Position numbers and translations under genes: made by a program. Positions 24,957-36,640 of a stretch of 64,000 nt of DNA are shown here, piece after piece. The notes beneath the pieces are model-generated. The model saw only the letters and a list, made by a program, of their open reading frames with translations, searched no databases and was not told the DNA's origin. Every line of letters starts with the position of its first letter. Within the stretch, counting starts at the first letter, position 1. Source of the DNA: Ceriagrion tenellum (lineage: Eukaryota; Arthropoda; Insecta; Odonata; Coenagrionidae); contig OY720641.1 in assembly GCA_963169105.1 (NCBI GenBank), positions 4,417,258 through 4,481,257 of the forward strand. Direction: 5' to 3'.

Positions 24957-24986
24957 CATATACCTAAGTATCATATACCTAAGCAT
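24957..24986 (+). repeat. Short tandem repeat, 2 x 15 bp
   Basis: catatacctaagNat is repeated twice in tandem. Non-coding. Confidence 0.6.
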
Positions 24987-27900
24987 CTACCAGTTGAGTA
25001 CTCACTTAAGTCCCCATTCCATTCCGCTACGTAAGGGTTAATTATTTGACGATTTACGTATAATTTTGCTAGGATAATTTTTAAACCATTATTTTTGCCC
25101 TAATTTGAGATTATTATATTTTCTTGTGCAGTTATTTTCAGAAAATATTTAATTACTCTTGTGGTAGCATATTTTCGTTACAATCGATGTTTTTGCCATA
25201 TCCGTGAAACTCGATTTTTCTTTGCCGGAGTTTCGATTCTTCTCTTATACTTTAGCTTCATTTGCGTGAAAACAGTATGTTTCACAATTTCTTAATTGCT
25301 GGGGTCTTGGGTCAATATGCCCCCGCAGTAGTAACGCAGTAGATTTATCGTCGGTAATTTTCATCAAATCTTTTACGGAGATTTTCCTTCTGCAGAAAAA
25401 TCTTTTTCTCTCTGCGGTTACTACTCGATTGCCTGAGGCCGTTGCCCTTGCGAATGTTTGCGTGAGAAGTTGTACTTGGAGAGACATTAAGTTGCGAAAA
25501 CGAATTGCACGCGATCGGAAGATTTCCGTTCGAATGCGGAGTTTTCAAATGAAAGGAAATCCAAGCGAATGGACACCGATTTCATTCTCTCGATCAATTA
25601 ATGTTGATGATTGGACCATTTAACTCGCCTCCTTAGATATTACATTGAAAACACGAGTTTATCCCTGGCTCTCCGCGCCCACGTGTTGATCTTCATTACA
25701 TCAAATACGCACTGGAATTTTCCGTTAAGTATGGAATATTTGCTTGGAAAATCGGTGATCTCATTACATCCACTCTTATTTTTTCTTCTAATTAATCGTT
25801 TTACCAATCTATGTATCAATCCATATGTTATTTGATGTTATGACCAAACCACTTTTTTATCATTTGCCTCATGTAAAATATTTTCTGAAAAATCATTTTA
25901 TGCGCGCAAATAAGTTTAGTAGCGAAATACGAAACCATTTAGTCACTTAAATTGTAACAGAACTGTTTAATATTCAGGTAGCATATTATTGAAGCAGAAT
26001 CGGTGTTTAATCAACCGCTTTTTGTGTATATTTCTCAGTAATTCAAACTTTGGAAAATATTCAGTGAATTTATTCGTTTCCTCATAATTTTACGATATAT
26101 CATTCAAAGCAAATTATTTTCAGTTGCCTTCTATCGAGTCTTTGGAATGAGTTTATCCCTGAAGTCCTGCTAGTGGCGTCTTGTTATAATTGCTTGGGTC
26201 TCACCTCTGTTGCTGTACTGTTGCTGTAAGTCCTGAATGATAAGTTTGTTCAGGCAGTTTGATATTTGAAAAGCCTGATATGTAGCCAGTAAAGTGGCAT
26301 CTGGATGACAAAGGCACGTCGCCTGGGCAGCAAACAATTGCTGGTCGGAAGTGCAAATATCAAAAATTCGTTTTTTGACACAAGTCGTCCATTAGTAATT
26401 TTCTATCCAGCTGTCACCGATGTTATATGCGGTGCTTATGATACATTCTAAAGTGGTTAGTGATCGCCTTATCCGTAAAATAATAAAATCTTCAAAAAAT
26501 TATTACCTCTAGTATGCTAAAGTGCCCAGATCTCTTATCTGCCATGCTGTCACTCGTGATTAGAATGTTCCCTTTTATTGGCATTGTCACGTGTTTGCGC
26601 CAAATGTGCTCCAGGTCCCGAAAATATTTGTCGGCTCTCTAAGGGAAATCCCATCAATGTTATGATGGGAATAGTTCTCCTTGATAAAATGAGAGATGTC
26701 AAACAGCTGCAGATCCATGCGATAATCCATCTCACTCTGAATCCCCTATCTCTTGAGAAAATGGGTTGATCAGCTCAACCTCATGTTTGTTGCTTTCTTC
26801 GTCTGCCGCTTATTCACTACGAAAAGTTCAGATTTTACCAAAATCACATGATTTGCAATAGGTTTACTAATACCATATACAATATATTCTCGTGTCTTCT
26901 TGTATTACGTATTTGTTGATTAGATAAAAAGAGTCATAACTTAAGGATGATCTTGGCTTGCTATTTTTCTTCAGTCGAAGTATTGAAGAAATTACTCGAA
27001 CATCGCAAATTAATATATAGTATGTAGTTGAAAACACTTCGCGGGTCCAACTATTACTCACTTTACCGTCCTCGGCATGTATGTACCTGCCATCGTTTCC
27101 CATAAATTAGTGTACCGACAACGGCATAAGACTTGAAGCTATTCTTGAGAAGATTGGTAAAGAAACCGGAAAAGTATGTGTTAGATTTAAATTATCTAAA
27201 TTTTGATAAGGAGAAGTAAAATCAAATCAAACATTAGAGAAATGAACCTCCAGCAGAATGGGTGGATGTGATTTAAATTTTTAGAAAATAGATATCCACG
27301 CAATATTAATAGTATATTCTATCAATCTTGGTCACCTCCGGGGGCTGATATAAGCTAAGAGGTAAAATAAAAGACGCTACGTTGAAATCTTTACGCTTTT
27401 CATGAAGTGGCCCGGGAATCTTGTCTTGACTCATATGTTGTCCTTTACCGTGATTTCCCGGCAGTGAATTGATAGTACCTAAAACGCTCAGCTTTACCCT
27501 TTCATCAAAATCGTTACGTATTTCGTTAGGTTTTAGTAACATTTTACATACATAAATGCATGTGTACAATTTTTACTGGTTTGATGGCCAATTGGAGCAG
27601 CAATTTATATGTATCTGATATTGTTAGAAGAACTGTAAATAAAAGGATTCATTTTATATTAGTGACAGAAGCATTCGATAATTGTACTGGCTTCATATTG
27701 GTCATATAATGTTTGACTTGATGCAGTGTATCTTAATGTTTTTGAGTTCCAACAGTGAACAAAATTTTGGATGCAAAATAAAACCCTGAGAGTCTTAATT
27801 ACGTAATAAAAAAGATAGAGTACGACGAATGGCAATTTAATTTACATAGGCTGGTTTATAATGACACAAAACGGAATTCATATGCCTTGAATAAACGTAT

Positions 27901-28443
27901 ATAACTTTTATTCTTCGAAATAAGAGGAGACCAAACACTCGGAGCAATGGCTACTGGAAGATAATTATAAATGTGACAGTTTTGGCTGCCGAACATTAGA
28001 ATTTATTTCCGGAACGTCATAAATGCCATAACTGTCGATTGCATAGCTAATGATTCGAGCAACATGAGATGAGATGAACAATAAACGAGACAAATGAAAG
28101 TGTGATTTTTCTCTTTGAGCCGGTTTCCCAGAATCCCAGCGCCAAACCTTGTGTTCGCCGGCCTCAGTAGTGTGTCTCCGGCTCGTTTCATTTCACTCTT
28201 CCTGCATCAGACAAGACGCTCCCCGCCCCTCGTCACTTTCGTCACTTTCCCCATCCTGTATATAGGTCCCGTCCACGCTGAGGGTCATTGACCCCATCTC
28301 ATTTTCACTGTTAACTCACTCCTGACGTTCCCTCTGAGGCTTACACAAATGGATAAAAAAATTTTGAAAAAAAATATTAGGGGAATGATGAAATAAAGCA
28401 GTAGGATGGAGAAAAAAATGGATTATAAAAAAATTATTTTTTT
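24987..28443. other. Unassigned AT-rich sequence
   Basis: No gene, RNA or element was recognised over about 3.4 kb. Frames are all below 90 codons. 28130-28350 is slightly CpG-richer. Confidence 0.4.
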
Positions 28444-28985
28444 AAGTACTCTATCGGTTAAGGTACGTTTTGGTGAGTGTCAGAGAAAATCTCCTCCCGG
28501 TTTTCTACACTATCCGGGGCCTATCTACATCCGGTGTATCCATTTTTGCATCAGCATACGATCTACCCTTCTTCATCTCGTCCATGAAACCTATTCCCTT
28601 TTTTCCCCTTCTTCACTGGCCCAACAGTCTTCCTTCTAACACATCCATAAGTAACTCCATCGCCCCTCATTACATCATCCAACATCCCACCCTGCCTGAC
28701 CCTGACTTCATTCAGAAGTTTCCTATCCTCGCCCACCATCTCAAGCACTTCCTCGTTAGTCTTCCTATCCGTCCACCTCACCTACTCCATCCTTCTCCAC
28801 GCCCACATCTCAAATGCCAGCAGCCTATTCTCGTCCTCCTTTCTCGGGGTCCACGATTTTGCCCGATACAACGCTACGCTCCATATCAAGCTCTTCACCA
28901 GCCTATTCTTCACTTCCTTACCTAATATTCCCGTCATCATCTCCCTTCTATTGCTAAACGCCTTCTTGGCTAGCTAGCTAAAATA
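28444..28985 (-). mobile_element. LINE 3' fragment (family 1), minus strand
   Basis: This is the sister of 1350-1890 in opposite orientation. The minus strand encodes RMEKDR-like then RWTDRKTNEEVLEMVGEDRK, LLNEVRVRQGG and a degraded basic GKR stretch, and it ends with the same gaggagatttNctctgaca(c)tcaNcaaaac 3' segment. Frameshifts break the frame, so only pieces (72 codons at 28563-28781) stay open. The plus-strand frame of 151 codons is a shadow. Both copies begin close to the same point (gctagccNNgNaggcgtttaNNaat), meaning similar 5' truncation. Confidence 0.8.
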
Positions 28986-29744
28986 ATATTTTGGAAAAAT
29001 CGTAGGCGTGCTCGGTGGAGTTAAGGCCTCGCTACTAAATATTATGGAGGACATCTTCCTGTCTAGACTAGGGGGATCACATATCACATGCTTGCTGAAA
29101 GTCGTTATCCTGGGGTCGCACTGGCTAGTCTCTTGCGTTCGCATAACCCTAATTCAACGTAGCTGCGTATTCGATGGGCGTCTGACATGTCTACGAAAAC
29201 TACCGAGGCCATTCCGATTCTCCTGTCATTATGACGGAAATGGAACCTATTGCTTGTCGAGGACTCGGGAGGGACAAGTAATGAACCGCGACATATAATA
29301 ATTTTAAATAATAGTCAAAAGCGCTCCATAATCTAAATTCCTTCGTTGCCTCCCAAACTCCTCCTCCATGTTCAGCTCCCTCCTGTGCAGCCTTTAGGAA
29401 CCGAGCTTTATCAAATATCGCGAGTTTAATGGAATAGAGCCCAGGAGGTTGTTCATAACTGCTTGGTGTTATTTCGAAAATGTAACTAAGGAGTTGCAAG
29501 TTGAATCACCAATGCTTTTGAGGTATTCCTACTACTCGTGATAATCTCACGCAGCCCTCCGTGTCGAATTTTTCTCACAGGACTCTTGCTGATGGAGTTG
29601 AATATCGCTATGAGAGACGTAATTAATAATATTTTAGACGCTTAACTCAATATCCCATTTGCGAAATATTTCAAACCGTTCGTTGATTACCACGTCTTTC
29701 CTCATTTACGCGCTCTGAATCATTCGGAATGGTTTCAAACACCT
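28986..29744. other. Unassigned sequence
   Basis: Two frames of 96-99 codons on opposite strands overlap and match nothing I know. No repeat recognised. Confidence 0.35.
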
Positions 29745-30110
29745 ACATCTATTTATTACCCTGAAAGCCACTACCAGAGTGTTTAGCAGAGGGTGACATA
29801 TCAGCGACATGAACTACAGTGAAGAAATTTACTTTCACCATTAAGCACCACACTATCAGTATACTACACATGCTACAGAAACTACTAAAGAAATTCATAA
29901 TTCAGACTATGAAAACATGGCACAAGAGTCATGCCGGGAACATGCAAAACATGGTGTTAGCACTACTCGGCAGATTAAGAAAGATGCATTAGGGTGCATA
30001 TGAATTAATCAGATAGACTACCCGTCAACTAACCTAATTCAAAGTCTTAACGCAGCCATTATGGTCTCCTATTGATAGTGGGAAAAACGAAATTTTAAGC
30101 CATTTAAAAC
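29745..30110 (-). mobile_element. LINE 3' end (subfamily of 42480-43190), minus strand
   Basis: The reverse complement matches 42895-43190: cgtttttcccNcNatcNataggagaccataatggctgcgtt, then ctgccgagtagtgctaacaNcatgttttgcatgttc. It ends in ggtagtggctttcagggtaataaatagatgtaggtg, a variant of the shared LINE tail. Only the last codons of the reverse transcriptase and the 3' untranslated region remain. Confidence 0.75.
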
Positions 30111-30597
30111 CCCCAAACAATGGAAGAAGATATAAATACCTCCGCTGACTCGCTATCGGTCATTCCCCCTGTTGCCACCATCCCTATACTCTGCCACACT
30201 ATTTTACCCATCTCCCCTCTCCTGTGCATCCAGCTTCCTCCCAAAAAGTCCTGCTCTCAAGCCAAATCCTCCCCTTGAAGTTTTTAAATTTTAATCCCCC
30301 ATGAGTCTCAACTACCCACGCTACTATGTGTGAGTAATGTCACTACCTCGTCACCGGAGTGATTTTATGATCGCTATCATTAGTATCTCGGAGTCCGTCG
30401 AGCATTACAAGTTCTGGAATTCATAGTTGCTAAGGATCCTAGTGCAAATCCTTTTATAAGGAGCTCATTGATTCCCACCTCCTTTTATTTTTGATTCGCA
30501 GTTGTTAATTCTGCTTTTCTCAGCGGACTCAGACGTGTCCAAGTTTTTTATTAACATTTCTGCACCGTTTCACTGCAATTTATGGGTGAAATAGTTC
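30111..30597. other. Unassigned sequence
   Basis: Nothing recognised. A cttttctcag acceptor-like site at about 30514-30523 is followed by about 20 open codons, but there is no matching donor and no known domain. Confidence 0.35.
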
Positions 30598-30925
30598 TAT
30601 GACAGTAAAGTATATCGAATTTTCAGTAAACAATCAAGCCCTTTTCCTTGTTTTGGAAAGGGTTAATTGCTATACAAATCCTGACTAACTAATACTTTGG
30701 TCTATTTGATAGTTTTAGTTTTAACTCTTTGTACACATAGTATAAAAATTAATTATATTCTCCTACGGTAAACTATTTGAAATTGCTAGTAAATAATCAA
30801 ACCCTTTACATATTTTGGAAAGGGATAATTGTTATGCAGAGCCCTTGCTAACAAATATTTTGGTCTATTCGATAATTTTAGGCCGAACTCTCTTTAGACA
30901 CTATAAAAATTATTAGGAGAATCCA
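30598..30925. repeat. Tandem duplication, two units of about 163 bp
   Basis: agtaaacaatcaagccctttt..ttttggaaagggttaattgctat..ttggtctatttgata (from 30625) repeats as agtaaataatcaaacccttta..ttttggaaagggataattgttat..ttggtctattcgata (from 30788), a period of 163 bp. The units also share a tataaaaattaNt segment. They have diverged by substitution and small deletion. The repeat is AT-rich and non-coding. Confidence 0.75.
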
Positions 30926-32857
30926 ATTGGACTGGAATAGGTTGTGGACGTTTTCATTCGAAGTTCCCCCCCTCTCTCTCTCCGTCATGTGCTCTCTGAC
31001 ATGAAGTTCCTTCATGGCATCTGGAGGGGCTCTCTCCGCGCCAATATCCTTCTTCCGCTCTTTCCACTTCATGTTCCTCCCCGTACCAAACGCAATAGCT
31101 GTCTTATTAACATCCCCAAGTTCCGTCTTTCAATATCGCAGTGTTCCCTATTCTACCGCATTCCAAAATCATTTAGCTCCCTGGCTTCGCATTCACCCTC
31201 CCTTGACCACTTCTCGCCACCCTTCAAATTCAAATTCGCTTTCAAATCCTTCATTACTAACCAGGTCTGCAAATTAGTTCCATCTGTTCTACCCTGTCAA
31301 CATATCGCTAAGTCCCCTTTCCACTTTCTTATGTTCTTATGTATTTATTCTATTTTCTTTTATTATGTCTGTTAGTATTTTATATTTTGTTAGTGCTTAT
31401 AATTTATTTTTTTGGCACTCATTCAATGTTAAAAAGCCTTTGTGCCGTTTTTGGGACTTTTTCAAATAATTAAATAAAAGATCTTTTATTTAAATCATGT
31501 GCGGGTTTTCAATTTCCAGTTGACCAATCAAGATTTTCTTTTATCACTACCTCTCTTTCCTCTTCACCCACCCGTACGTACGTACGTATACATACATATC
31601 CGAAATGATTGTTGTCCACATCTCTCGCTTCCGATATCCCATGCGGCTGAGTTGTGTTGTTGCTACATAGCGACGAAATTGACCAACGAAGAAGTTCCCT
31701 CGTGGGATATCGACCGCGTGATTGTGATCAGAAAATCTGCGACCCTTGACCCCCACCTCCCCGTGGGCGGCGTCTAGACGATGAGCATGAGGTGAGGACA
31801 AGTGAAGGGACAGCCTTCGTTTATATCTGCTGGTCATTCTAAGTTCGTGATGCTGGTCCGAGAAAGATTTTCTCGGTGTCCTTGTGATCAGGGCGTGGCG
31901 CAGGCGATATCGCGTGATCGATTTCGGATTTTGTGACAGAATCGAACGTTTTGGCAAAGAAACACGGCAACCTTGCCAGAGCCCATCACACGAAGGAGGA
32001 GGAATATGTGTCTCCGGTCAGCGGGACTGTGGTGAACGATTTTTATAAAATTGCGAAAAGTAAGATTGTCGCTCGAACGTTGAACTGCTGAAGAAGTTTC
32101 TGTGGTTCATGATGTCCTCCCTCGAATAAAGTGGCGGAATTTATACATAATGGACTTGTTTGCAGTATTTCAGTGTGATTAGTAATAATACGACCGTGGT
32201 TTCGGTGTTATACGCTCTCATTAAGTCTTGGGGTTCGTAACCGGGCGCGTTAGCCATTTATTGTGGGGGATAATTGAAAAAAAGAGTTCGTTCTAGATTC
32301 ATGTTGGACTAAAAGTATTTTTTACTGAATGATTGTATAATTTTCTTATTTTACGCACATTGTTCGACAGTGTTTCGGTGAATGGGTTGATGAACAATTG
32401 TTCAGCCTATAGTCTGAGGAATATTGGGTGATTCGAAAACCATTCTCTATTCCAGTGTATTTTGTTTCGGATTTGGGAATTGAATGGTATGTTGACATGA
32501 TTGGGGCTTCATAATTGAATGGAGTTGGTGGTAGGTGAAATTTAACGTTGAAAGCTTGTTCCCAGTCGCGTGTTTTGTGGAAAGCACTTCTGGGGAAAGT
32601 TGGAATTGGATGAACTGCTGAGACCCTTTTAAACACTTTTTTAAGATTCGAGCGCCCTGAGTACAGAGAAATTGCAACACCAGGGTTTTCCACTCTATAT
32701 TCTCATTCCAAAACTTACTCTACGGCAACCAGCCGTCCCAATTGGCGTAAACGACCGAAATTTTTCTCCTGTCGTAAGTATCCAAATTGTTTCATATTTA
32801 TTCTTATTTTTCTAAGACATAGCTGCCATATAAATGATTAATCTCACATTTCTTGAG
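30926..32857. other. Unassigned; includes acgt/acat microsatellite 31575-31600
   Basis: 30950-31250 is pyrimidine-rich with overlapping frames (87-143 codons) that look compositional. A short gtacgtacgtacgta(tacatacata) microsatellite lies near 31575. 31547-31957 (-) is open for 136 codons without recognisable domains. No element recognised. Confidence 0.35.
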
Positions 32858-33040
32858 GATCGTGGCCCCGGTGGCGGCGGGGTACAGACCTCGCCTGCTA
32901 ACCCGAGGGTCGCGGGTTTGAGTCCCGCCTGGGTAAACATTATCTGCTCAGGACATAGGTGTTTGTGTTCGTCTGATGTTACAGTTATTTCCCTGGTACA
33001 AATTGGCCGTAGATTCTGTATTCGGAGTAGTTAAGGTAAA
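32858..33040 (+). repeat. tRNA-derived SINE
   Basis: The head (32861-32933) looks like a tRNA: gtggccccggtggcggcgg followed by an anticodon-like arm (cctcgcctgctaacccgagg) and a strong box B, cgggtttgagtcccgcc (32913-32929). The acceptor ends do not pair and no 4-bp T terminator follows directly, so it is not a working tRNA. A tRNA-unrelated body continues (cataggtgtttgtgttcgtc.., gtacaaattggccgtag) to about 33040, ending in aaggtaaaaaaaat, as expected of a pol III-transcribed SINE. The tRNA parent may be a Ser(GCT)-type, judged weakly from the gct in the loop. Confidence 0.6.
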
Positions 33041-34547
33041 AAAAATATTTAACAGAATTTTGAAATGAATTCTTCTCTCACGGAGTCTTTAGTATTTAAC
33101 CTCAACCTTTGGGAATGATTATTCGTTTTTCATCCTGTTAACAAATCGCCCATAAAGCTGGTGACGGCGAGAGGAAGGAAGTGATTTGCGATTTGCTTGT
33201 GTAACACCGGATCTTTCGTGAATATCATTGTGTTAACAGCAACACTGCAGTAAATTACATGAAGAGTGAGAACCGTGGGACGGAATTAATTGCACGCTGT
33301 GGCGCTCCTCCTAAATGGCGACATTACGTAATACTCTATCATCATCCGCCGCTTCCGTCACGATGCGGCCTCGATCGCCTCGTCGTATATGCAAGGTGAT
33401 GCATAGTCGCCGTGACGTAAGTGAATCTTCGATATAAATTCATTTATAGACATTATTAGATCGTCAGGTGTGTTTCTGCGAATTGAAAATAAGCATAAAA
33501 TATTGAATTCAATAGGCGATATGTGGGTTCGTTTGTTGTTGCAAATTATAATCACGTTGAGTCACTCGTATGCTCAGCTGAATAAAGAAAGAGTAATTAC
33601 TCAGTTGCTCATTTAGCTGCTTATTTGCACCCTTCTACCCTAGAAGTAATTGTAATCCATTTAATGGACATTCTGCAGGCAGCTCTTTGTAAATAAACGC
33701 TTACAATTCTACGATTCCAAGCATTATTCCTTATTAATTTTTGAAGTAAACGACTCAATTAATGGTTAGCAATTACAACTGCTCCTTAATGAATTTTATG
33801 GTGCTCCAATTTCATTTCCTCTGCGAAAATGAACAATGGAAAAAACTTCGCAATTCACCGAAGATCGTGCCGCTAGTTAAAAAAATGTGCCTTTTGGCCG
33901 AGTTTTAATGACTATTATTCATTGCTTCTTAATATTTAATTTGTTTCATCGAGCTGTTTCTCAACCTCACCCATGCTGTTTCAAATACCTCTCTCCATTT
34001 CTTCTCACTTTTTAACTACAGTCTCTCCCTTCATTTTTTATGGCCACGACTCATTTTCATTTCAACAATGTATTTCGTTTTATTCTTTTGATGTTTTACC
34101 CTTCTTTCATTTATGTTCATCTTCTACACATGATATTTTTCCCTACTCTTCATCGTGCTCACTAACAACGATGAAAAATGTCTCCAATCTAGGCATGCCA
34201 GATTTTTCATCGATGTATCGAACTACTCAATTTTTTTCTCCGAGACATTGAAATCATGGAGTAATAAAATAATCCATTGAACAACGACTCGATGTTTACA
34301 AAACACTCATCATCGGACGGATCCATTGGAATAGGAGCGGGGTGTAATTAAATTTTTTGCCTGACAAATAAACGCTCTATTTCACTGTATCACAGTGCCT
34401 TTTTAGAATAAAAACCAAACTTTCCTATTATGCCATCTGTCGTTCGCCTAGTGTATGGCGGTATATTTTTGAATGCAGTGTAAAACTTTACGTATGGAAG
34501 ATAGTATTATTAGCCAAAAACTGTGTTTATCAATGGTATAGTTAGAA
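33041..34547. other. Unassigned AT-rich sequence
   Basis: A gtaagt donor-like site at about 33417 has no credible upstream exon. 33970-34250 is a pyrimidine-rich 92-codon frame without a domain. Nothing else recognised. Confidence 0.35.
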
Positions 34548-34622
34548 TGAAGAGTTCTCGGGTTTCCAGCCGGGTAATGGTGTTAAACTGCACCGACGTT
34601 TCGATGACATAGTCTGGTATAG
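34548..34622 (-). repeat. Short repeat of the GAAACGTCGG class, copy 1
   Basis: On the minus strand: tcgaaacgtcggtgcagttt..accattacccggctggaaacccgagaactctt. It matches 42378-42478 (minus strand there too) in tcgaaacgtcggYgc, the ccgNNtggaaacccgagag block and nearby words. GAAA-CG-UC has the 3' half of a hammerhead layout. The upstream core is not intact. Confidence 0.55.
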
Positions 34623-35507
34623 TTAGCTAAATTCAATAGTGCACTAAATGGCCAAGATATTTTCCTGACAAATAATACTCAATGAAGACTACAATGGTGT
34701 ATTTACATTTCGTCATTGTTTGGAGATTGGATTCCAATCTAAATTGATGTTTTAATTGCTTTAAAATAGGGTTTTATAAAAAATACCCATGATCATTTGT
34801 ACGGGAATCAGCTTGTCCCCTTTGAGTTTGTGTATTTATATCATTCAGAGTGAATATTCAAATATTTTATACGCAGTTTCCAATGACGTACTTAGTCAAG
34901 TGGTTACCTTTGTTTCATTTGTGAATTTATTCTCATTACATCCGTAACTGCTCGTTTCAACTTCTTGGTGTGCATTATCAATTTCTAATTTTCACCCTGG
35001 AAATCTTCCAGACTCCGTAACCCAAAGGAACGTCTGATCTCCTCCTGTTCCGCATTTTCATTTCGTCCCGGTAGGCGGCGCTCGCATTGCTAAGGCGCGA
35101 GGCTTATTACGTCGGCTCTCCTCCGCTTGGCCTATCCCTTTCTCCTTTCATCTGACGCCCTCTCTTAATAGCTTCCGAGAAGTGTTTTGGGGATTGGGAG
35201 GAATGGAGGAGACGAAGGTGTGGGGAGGGAGAGCGAAGCCCTAGCGGCGTAGATCAGAAATAGAACGCCGCCTCCTCGTACGTCGTCTGTTTTGAGACCC
35301 TCGTCTTTGGTCTTAAGGATTCAACAGTTAAAAAGAGTGAGAAGGGGGGTTTAGAGAGGTGAGGGGAGTGAAGGTTTCAGGCGGAGATCAAGGGTGTAAT
35401 TATCCTGTAGGTTTCAGCGGACTCAGCTTCGATCAGAGGGTTCTGCAGTTGAAACTAGCACACATAGGACAAGACAGCATAACTTTCAGACGATTGAATT
35501 CATCTAA
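34623..35507. other. Unassigned; CpG-rich patch 35060-35300
   Basis: A CpG-rich patch of about 240 bp lies in AT-rich sequence, with no frame of note. Nothing else recognised. Confidence 0.35.
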
Positions 35508-35572
35508 ACTTACATATTACCATGCAATCCACCTCGAGAGTGTGTGGCAGGAGGTGAGTTATACCCAGCATG
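35508..35572 (-). mobile_element. Isolated LINE-type 3' tail
   Basis: The minus strand reads cacctcctgccacacactct, cgaggtggattgcatggtaa and tatgtaagttt. This is the same tail as at 15905, 29750 and 42340 (gtggcttgcagggtaNtatgta). It lies within a 91-codon plus-strand frame (35359-35631) and explains why that frame seems to be bordered by splice-like sites. Confidence 0.55.
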
Positions 35573-35599
35573 CACTACACTATAGGTATGCTACCATCA

Positions 35600-35985
35600 T
35601 TCATTGGTCGTTCAATCCTATGATTGGTTGACTGCAGCCCTCTACCTACCTTTCCCTATCTAATGCTTGCTCCCTCATCTCCTGATATCTCCTCCTATGA
35701 ACTTTCCTCTTTATTTGGTTCATGAACTTATTCCTGGGTCTTCCTCTGGGGACTCTTACCTCTATTTTTTCCTTCAATTATGTTCTTCACAAACCCATTG
35801 TGTCTCAGGGTGTGTCCAATCCATCTGGTTCTTCTTTTCTGTATGGTGTTCCATATGGTCTTTTCCTCTTCTACTCTTCTGTACACTTCATCATTTCTTA
35901 TTTTGCCCGTCCATTTGATCTTCAGCATCCTCCCCCAGCTCCAGGTTTCTAAGGCGTAAGCTCCAGCGCCAGGTTTCATCACAAT
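35600..35985 (-). mobile_element. LINE 3' fragment, RT C-terminus, minus strand
   Basis: The minus strand encodes ALETWSWGRMLKIKWTGKIR, then NDEVYRRVEEEKTIWNTIQK and RRTRWIGHTLRHNGFVKNII, the standard end of a LINE reverse transcriptase (AxETW.., W-x-GH-x-LRH, xxIIEG). The frame at 35728-35982 is 84 codons. The 3' part (to about 35600) carries the ccaatcatNggattgaa word related to the palindromic tail at 20379-20392. 5'-truncated and inactive. Confidence 0.8.
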
Positions 35986-36411
35986 CTAGTCTGCTCTGGT
36001 CAGCTTTTTCAATGGGTGTATCTATAAGTGATAAATAAAATTAAAAATAATTGCATAGTTACCCTCCCCGCCACATAGAGCTCAGTAGATTAAATTTCAA
36101 ACCCTTAATACTAGTATATAACGGAGTAACTGAGAAACCAGTCATTTGTATCAAATATAAGATTGTATGAACCCAGTAACTTGTTCTATTAGTGATATAT
36201 TTAGATTGATTATTTTATTTTTTCAATTTAATTATTCTGTCTTACGTATTTTGGAGAGTATTTGAAACGATGTAAGCTCAAAACTATGATACGAAACAAC
36301 TATTTGTAATAGGCTGAAGGAGTGTTTTTATTTCCAATCGAGGATCAAACTCTCTTATTTTGTTCCTTAGCGTACCTTCGAATAGCCATTTGGATCTCTC
36401 AAAAAGAATAA
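35986..36411. other. Unassigned AT-rich sequence
   Basis: No gene recognised. A minus-strand frame of 87 codons (36284-36547) runs into the inverted repeat at 36452 and has no recognised domain. Confidence 0.35.
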
Positions 36412-36451
36412 ACTCCACTTTCTCAGGCGAGATATTGTAGAACAGCATATT

Positions 36452-36640
36452 GAATAAAAGCTTAAACGATTTCGTACTGTCTACTAGTTTTTTTATTTCA
36501 CCTCTTGCTACACGTGTTTCAACTGAACAACAGTCATCCTCATGCAAGACAGGGATGACTGTTGTTCAGTTGAAACACGTGTAGCAAGAGGTGAAATAAA
36601 AAAACTAGTAGACAGTACGAAATCGTTTGAGCTTTTATTC
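36452..36640. repeat. Fold-back element: 88-bp near-perfect inverted repeat
   Basis: Left arm 36452-36539 and right arm 36553-36640 are inverted copies differing at one position (36463 t against c), around a 13-base spacer. The left flank (36412-36451, ccactttctcaggcgagat..) is shared with 21630-21660, so the arms are the terminal repeat of a dispersed family joined head to head. The near identity of the arms, against much older copies elsewhere, implies recent formation or gene conversion. Penelope-like elements are known for inverted terminal repeat arrangements, and the arm holds a hammerhead-like core (next entry). Confidence 0.8.
36504..36548 (-). ncRNA. Hammerhead ribozyme-like motif in the left arm
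   Basis: On the minus strand: stem I cttgc; core atgagga (CUGANGA with C3 replaced); extra U; stem II gactg/cagtt with loop ttgtt (five pairs, one G-U); GAAA; self-complementary CACGTG as stem III; TA as the UH site; stem I return gcaag, which pairs perfectly with cttgc. The arrangement equals that at 6111-6158, including the extra U, although the sequences of all stems differ. That difference with pairing conserved argues for selected RNA structure. The C3 change would likely weaken or abolish cleavage. Confidence 0.45.

Noticed and set aside
30514..30600. Acceptor-like cttttctcag followed by 20 open codons
   Set aside because: No donor, no similarity, and it runs straight into the tandem duplication.
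32858..32935. Possible functional tRNA gene
   Set aside because: Acceptor ends do not pair, the anticodon arm is imperfect and a SINE-like body follows.
35359..35631. 91-codon frame with an acceptor (aggtttcag) and donor (gtgagtta) that looks like a host exon
   Set aside because: Its 3' part is the reverse complement of the LINE-type 3' tail found elsewhere in the window, so the splice-like sites are accidental.
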